64,000 nt of DNA, taken from contig CBDBFA010000003.1 of NCBI GenBank assembly GCA_965204545.1, forward strand, positions 2,046,001 to 2,110,000. The letters run 5' to 3'. The stretch is from JAABVD01 sp965204545 (GTDB taxonomy: Bacteria > Verrucomicrobiota > Verrucomicrobiia > Opitutales > UBA2995). Below, in pieces: positions 60,096-64,000 of this stretch; position 1 is the first letter of the stretch; every line of letters starts with the position of its first letter. A model generated the notes under the pieces. The model ran no database searches and was not told where the DNA came from. It saw nothing but the letters and a program-made list of their open reading frames with translations. A program made the position numbers and the translations under genes.

Positions 60096-61199
60096 TCAGG
60101 CGGGGAGGGGGTCCGCCGAAGAAAAGGATGGGAAAATTCCGTTGGGGTCGAGAGCCTTTTGCAGGCGTCTGACAAAACTTGTCCCGGGATATTCCCCGAT
60201 TAGCGGATGGGTAGAAACCGGCCCTTTCAGTTGTAAACCGGTCAGCTCTTGGGCATTGAGCTGCCTGGTCAGGCTTTCCATGTCCGACGCTTCCGGGCAG
60301 GCCAGGTAAAGCGCCTTTCCGCCATTGCCGAGGTGAAATTGCCACATCCGTTCATCCAGGGACCGGATGAGCCGGAGCGCGGATGTCGGGTGGGTTGCCA
60401 CCTTGAACAGACACCGGTGGCTCCCCATCCAGGAGAACCGTTTGAAATTTTGCCAAATGGCCGATTCCTCCTCCTCGAGGGTCGAACGGAGGGGTGTTCC
60501 AACCAGCGATTCAAGGGCTTGTCGGCGTGCCGCCATAGTGGGTTGCTGGTAGCCCAACCTCAGCGAAAGCAGGAAGTTGGAATCCAATTCAACCCCTTCC
60601 AGATCAAACCCTTTCAGCCGGGGCAATAGCCGCACCCCTTCTTCCAAGGAAGGCAGGCGCGCCTGCAGGGAAACATAGCGTTGAGGTTCGGGAAACACCT
60701 TGAAGGATATTTCAGTGAGGATTCCCAAACGACCGAGGCTTCCGTTGAACAGTTTGGGAAAGTCGAACCCGGCCGCATTTTTCACCACGTTGCCCCCGCC
60801 CCTGACATGAGTTCCCAGGCCGTCCACAAACCTGACGCCGATTATGAAATCCTTTAACGGACCGTAACGGTAGGCTCCCGGCCCCGAGAGCCCGGCTGCG
60901 ACCGTTCCCCCGATGGAGGCCCCTTGGTCGGCCAAGGGAGGATCAAAGGGTAAATACTGCCCGTTCTTCCCCAGGGCCTCGACCACGGTCTGCAGTCTGG
61001 TTCCACTTCTCACAGTGATGGTGTATTCCGAAGGCAGGTAGTCGACGATCCCGGAAAGACCCGTCATATCGATCAATGCAGTCGAATCCCCCACTTCCCA
61101 GAGGGAGGGCTTCGTTCCCCCTCCCTTTGCCATCAGGGCCGTCCCGGCTCTTACCAGGTCGATGACTTCTTCCAGGTTGGCTGGTTTTGCCGTAGCCAT
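60096..61199 (-). CDS. glcE: Glycolate oxidase FAD-binding subunit GlcE
   Basis: GlcE is a flavoprotein partner of GlcD. The 367-residue product has the FAD-binding PCMH fold: LMAKGGGTKPSLWEV, DQGASIGGTVAAGLSGPGAY (about 90-110) and GNVVKNAAGFDFPKLFNGSL. It lacks the C-terminal oxidase cap of GlcD, as in GlcE. ATG at 61199 was chosen because the frame upstream runs into repeats. Order on the minus strand is glcD, glcE, glcF, with 6 bp before glcF. Confidence 0.92.
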   Translation of the reverse strand: MATAKPANLEEVIDLVRAGTALMAKGGGTKPSLWEVGDSTALIDMTGLSGIVDYLPSEYTITVRSGTRLQTVVEALGKNGQYLPFDPPLADQGASIGGTVAAGLSGPGAYRYGPLKDFIIGVRFVDGLGTHVRGGGNVVKNAAGFDFPKLFNGSLGRLGILTEISFKVFPEPQRYVSLQARLPSLEEGVRLLPRLKGFDLEGVELDSNFLLSLRLGYQQPTMAARRQALESLVGTPLRSTLEEEESAIWQNFKRFSWMGSHRCLFKVATHPTSALRLIRSLDERMWQFHLGNGGKALYLACPEASDMESLTRQLNAQELTGLQLKGPVSTHPLIGEYPGTSFVRRLQKALDPNGIFPSFSSADPLPA

Positions 61200-61483
61200 A
61201 GTGTGGTGTCTTATTAATTCTTTCACACAATCGGTGGACCATAAGGAATTTGAATTCTTGGACGGTGCCAATTGGGAATTAGGAGGGATTAACCACGAAA
61301 GGCACAAAAGACGCAAAGAGGAAGTGGAGAGAAGAATGGAATGAAGGCTGAATTTCTGGCAACTCTCCACTCTTCACCAATCACTGATTTCATCCTATCC
61401 ATCCTGTTCATCCATGTTTCTAACCCCAATTCCTAATTCCTAATTCCTAATTCTTAATTCCTTCCCCGCAGGGAAAGATCGGC
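61200..61483. other. Repeat-bearing spacer inside the glc operon
   Basis: 284 bp between glcD and glcE hold AATTCCTAATTCCTAATTCC and CATCCTGTTCATCCATGTTT-type sequences. This splits what is usually a tight operon, so glcE may have its own promoter or rely on read-through. Confidence 0.65.
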
Positions 61484-62923
61484 CTATTCGCGGGAAATGA
61501 CGCCTGCTCTTTCCAACGGATGGGGCCCTTGAAAGGTCAGGGCGGGAGCTTCTCCACCGGGGAACATTTTTCCGCGATTGGCGATCTCCTTGGGGTCCAA
61601 GGCGAAGCGAACCCGCTTCATGCACTCGATATCCGTCTCACTGAACATTTCGGGAAGGTAGTTTCTCTTTTCCATCCCGACCCCGTGTTCTCCGGTAATG
61701 GAACCGCCCATGTCAACACACATGCGCAAAATCTTTCCAGCGAGATCCTCGGCCCTTTCCAACGCGCCCTCCTCATTTCCGTCGAACATGATGAGCGGGT
61801 GTAAATTGCCATCCCCGGCGTGAAATACGTTGGCCACCTCGATATTCGCTTCTTGGCTGTAGGCTTTTATTTGGGCCAGCGCCTCCCCTAATCGGGAGCG
61901 GGGCACCACCCCATCCTGGACCAGGTAATCGGGGGACAATCGACCCACGGCGGAAAAAGCGCTTTTCCTGCCCTTCCAGATGGTCATGCGTTCCCGCTCG
62001 TCTTGCGCGGTGCGCTGTTCGTAGGCGCCGGTGGATGCTATGAGCGCGTCGAGGTGTTTGAAATCCTCCTCCACCGCCTCGGCCTCACCCTCCAGTTCCA
62101 CGATCAACAGAGCTTCCGCATCCTGTGGGTAGCCGGCCTTCACCGCTGCCTCGGCCGCTTTGATGGCCAATTTATCCATTATTTCTATGGCGCCCGGAAG
62201 CAGCCCGGAATCGACTACGGCGGAAACCGCCCTCCCGGCTTTTTCAAGGGAGTCGTAAGCGGCCAGCAAGGTGCGGTAGCGTTGGGGTTTGGGCGTCAAA
62301 CGCAGGGTAATTTCCAAAGCTATTCCAAATAATCCTTCGTTGCCGCAAAAAAATCCAGCCGTATCGGGTCCAACCGTTTCGGCCGAGTCGCTTCCCAGTT
62401 CGACCAACTCACCGTCGGCCAGGACGGCCTTTATTCCGAGAACGTGGTTGGCCGTCATACCGTATTTCAGGCAATGCGCGCCACCGGAGTTGAAGGCCAG
62501 ATTCCCCCCGATGGTACAGATCTGTTGGCTGCTGGGATCGGGGGCGTAAAACAATCCGTAAGGGGCCGCCGCCTCGCTCACCTTCAGATTGACCGTTCCC
62601 GCTTCCACAACGGCAATGCGGTTTTCAGGGTCGAGCTTAAGGATGCGATTCAACCGGTTCAGGCCGATGACTATCCCTCCCTGTACCGGCATCGAGCCCC
62701 CGGAAAGACTGGTGCCGCTTCCTCTCGCCACAAAGGGAGTGTCGTGTCGATAGCACAGGCAAACGGTCCGGATGACTTCCTCCTGCGTATCGGGTATCAC
62801 CACGGCCAGCGGCTCAGCCCTGAAAGCAGTCAACCCATCCGTCTCATAGGCAATCAATTGGGACTTTCGGGTGAAGATGCGGTCCGGAGGAAACAGCCGT
62901 TGTAACTGTTTTATCAATTCCAT
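61484..62923 (-). CDS. glcD: Glycolate oxidase subunit GlcD (FAD-linked)
   Basis: GlcD oxidises glycolate or D-lactate with FAD. The 479-residue product has the FAD-binding signature PFVARGSGTSLSGGSMPV and ICTIGGNLAFNSGGAHCLKY, then HAGDGNLHPLIMFD and ITGEHGVGMEKRNYLP in the cap, whose His residues bind substrate in this family. ATG at 62923 was chosen; the open frame continues 207 bp upstream, but that part is the RRM gene in another frame. It is first of the three glc genes and lies 19 bp after the RRM gene. Confidence 0.95.
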   Translation of the reverse strand: MELIKQLQRLFPPDRIFTRKSQLIAYETDGLTAFRAEPLAVVIPDTQEEVIRTVCLCYRHDTPFVARGSGTSLSGGSMPVQGGIVIGLNRLNRILKLDPENRIAVVEAGTVNLKVSEAAAPYGLFYAPDPSSQQICTIGGNLAFNSGGAHCLKYGMTANHVLGIKAVLADGELVELGSDSAETVGPDTAGFFCGNEGLFGIALEITLRLTPKPQRYRTLLAAYDSLEKAGRAVSAVVDSGLLPGAIEIMDKLAIKAAEAAVKAGYPQDAEALLIVELEGEAEAVEEDFKHLDALIASTGAYEQRTAQDERERMTIWKGRKSAFSAVGRLSPDYLVQDGVVPRSRLGEALAQIKAYSQEANIEVANVFHAGDGNLHPLIMFDGNEEGALERAEDLAGKILRMCVDMGGSITGEHGVGMEKRNYLPEMFSETDIECMKRVRFALDPKEIANRGKMFPGGEAPALTFQGPHPLERAGVISRE

Positions 62924-62942
62924 GGAGTGGGAGCCATATTTA

Positions 62943-63362
62943 TTATGATCGGTAGCGCCTGGAAGAGCGGTGGCCGCCCCTGCCTCTGCCGTGTCCATGG
63001 CCATGACCTTTGCCGTGTCCATGGCCATGGCCTCCGCCGCCCCGTCTTCCTCGTTTTTCCCAATGCCTGGTACGGTGACTGCCGCTACTCCGGCTTCCCC
63101 GGGAATCCTCTTCGCGACGATCGATGGCAATTTTGATTTTCACTGGTCGCCCGAGCAACTCCTTGCCGTTCAACTGTTTTATCGCCCTCAGGGCGTCCTT
63201 CTCCGTTTCCATGGTTACAAAACCGAATCCACGGGAATTTCCAGTAGAGCGGTCCGTAATGAGAATGGCTTCCAGAACGGATCCGGAGTGGGCAAAAAAA
63301 TCACTCATATCCTGCTGGGTAGCCGCGTAGTTCAGATTCCCGACATAGAGTTTATTTTGCAT
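62943..63362 (-). CDS. RRM-domain RNA-binding protein with Gly/His-rich tail
   Basis: The 139-residue product has one RNA-recognition motif (about 3-80): RNP2 as KLYVGNL and RNP1 as SRGFGFVTM. The tail (about 85-139) is rich in Arg, Gly, His and Ser, with GHGHGHGKGHGHGHGRGRGG. Bacterial RRM proteins of this type, known from cyanobacteria and others, bind RNA and are often cold-induced. The His-rich tail could bind metal or phase-separate; that is speculation. It is 19 bp before glcD on the same strand, so co-transcription is possible. Confidence 0.92.
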   Translation of the reverse strand: MQNKLYVGNLNYAATQQDMSDFFAHSGSVLEAILITDRSTGNSRGFGFVTMETEKDALRAIKQLNGKELLGRPVKIKIAIDRREEDSRGSRSSGSHRTRHWEKRGRRGGGGHGHGHGKGHGHGHGRGRGGHRSSRRYRS

Positions 63363-63722
63363 TTTGAGCCCGGTTTCTATTGCTTCCCCACACTTTGCCC
63401 TCGGTTTGAATTCACCTGTTCCGGTCTACGGTTTGGTTGCCCTCAGCTCTATTTTGGGGAATTTCCTGTTAACTATTAACGTTTGAGGATGCGTTTATTT
63501 TCCGAAACAATTGGAAACCCTGATCGGCGAATTCGCAACCCCAATCCAACTCGAGGTTCAATTTAAGGGTTCAGAGTTCAGCGGCGAAGGCCTTAGGCAT
63601 CAAGCCAGGCATTTTCTTAAAAGTACGTATAAATCTCAAAGAAAATTTTTTGTGTTTTTTGTGCCTTCTGTGGTTCCCTCTCCCCATTCCTAATTCCTAT
63701 TTCCTAATTGGCGCCCTCCCTG
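63363..63722. other. Intergenic spacer before the edge helicase gene
   Basis: Contains the AATTCCTATTTCCTAATTGG-type dispersed sequence near 63691. The promoter of the RRM gene should lie within about 150 bp of 63362. No gene is recognised. Confidence 0.55.
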
Positions 63723-64000
63723 TCACGCCGTAGCCCCAACGGGCGAAGGAGGACGGCACCTCTTCAGCCAATCGAGGAGTTCTTCATCGTTTCGTATCAA
63801 ATGATCGGATCGGTAATCCTCGAAGAGCAGTTTCTGGTAACTGGGCTGGGCAAACCGGACGCAGTGGAACAGAATGCGGGCCGATTGTCCGGGGGCTCTG
63901 ACCAGCCTCCCCAGGGCTTGATTTATTTTTTGCATGCCCGGAATCTGGTAGACTTCCTCAAATGCAGCGTTCCGGCCCCGGTCGCTCCGGTCCCGCATGC
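63723..64000 (-). CDS. C-terminus of a DinG/Rad3-like helicase (cut by right edge)
   Basis: Only about 92 C-terminal residues are visible and the frame is open to the edge. The segment VYQIPGMQKINQALGRLVRA, followed by PGQSARILFHCVRF, matches motif VI (QALGRLIR) and the end of XPD/DinG-type superfamily 2 helicases, which unwind DNA, often using an Fe-S domain that would lie outside the window. The arginine finger of motif VI is visible as GRLVR. The family call is firm in outline, but DinG versus a related ATP-dependent helicase cannot be separated. Confidence 0.75.
   Translation of the reverse strand, partial: MRDRSDRGRNAAFEEVYQIPGMQKINQALGRLVRAPGQSARILFHCVRFAQPSYQKLLFEDYRSDHLIRNDEELLDWLKRCRPPSPVGATA

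Noticed and set aside
62924..63130. Upstream extension of the glcD reading frame
   Set aside because: These codons are the RRM gene's His/Gly-rich tail read in another frame; the glcD start at 62923 fits the family.

Overview
The window looks like a chromosomal segment from a Verrucomicrobiota bacterium, probably an Opitutia-type marine or heterotrophic lineage. This is an inference from gene content. The clues are a 1,229-residue TonB-dependent receptor with an acidic N-terminus leading into a TLAGTRL plug motif, a DUF3450/ExbB/ExbD/TonB/TPR cluster, a formylglycine sulfatase, a sugar-acid catabolic cluster, a tiny COX24-like basic protein, and intergenic DNA packed with short dispersed repeats and decayed four-helix-bundle genes. 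Kdo genes (kdsB, kdsD) indicate a Gram-negative envelope.

Layout. 1-466 holds the start of a type I CRISPR cas3 HD gene running off the left edge. 467-2348 is gene-poor, with one ankyrin-like secreted protein. 2349-11606 carries mostly single genes: DoxX, SRAP protease, Ca/Na antiporter, orphan DNA methyltransferase, sulfatase, ferritin with a Fur/PerR-like palindrome, lysine 2,3-aminomutase and carA. A 174-bp inverted-repeat element separates carA from the convergent kdsB. 12746-22262 is a ten-gene run that holds two versions of a TonB-energising module side by side, the first lacking ExbB and TonB. A strong hairpin terminator separates it from the opposing rpsB-tsf pair. An initiator-type tRNA follows, then a four-gene minus-strand sugar-acid cluster (enolase-superfamily dehydratase, Na+ symporter, RraA-like protein, secreted TIM-barrel protein).

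29888-37142 contains a left-handed beta-helix acyltransferase-like gene, a HisN-like phosphatase, a DEDDh exonuclease and gyrB-gyrA. 37195-41063 is a scarred locus. A G+C-rich glpD is flanked on its left by a decayed copy of the junction between the Rrf2 regulator and the zinc-ribbon gene whose intact copies lie to its right. RNase P RNA and a second copy of the 174-bp element follow. 41124-52117 carries rpsT, a degenerate pseudouridine synthase, a COX24-like small protein, an ECF sigma / anti-sigma-like / catalytically dead HtrA operon, yjbQ, kdsD, a LysM lipoprotein, a cysteine desulfurase-recF pair, tauE and ruvC. 52460-64000 carries a DUF1579-like secreted protein next to a 14-copy 7-bp tandem repeat, the large TonB receptor, an EboA/EboB-like pair, the glycolate oxidase genes glcD-glcE-glcF with an RRM RNA-binding protein, and the C-terminus of a DinG/Rad3-like helicase at the right edge.

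The parts fit together as nutrient acquisition (TonB receptor and motor, sulfatase, Na+ symporter, sugar-acid enzymes) alongside core housekeeping (gyrase, recF, ruvC, S2, EF-Ts, S20, RNase P). At least three repeat families have reshaped the spaces between genes and in places supply stop codons or protein tails. No database search was possible; identities rest on motifs read directly from the sequence.
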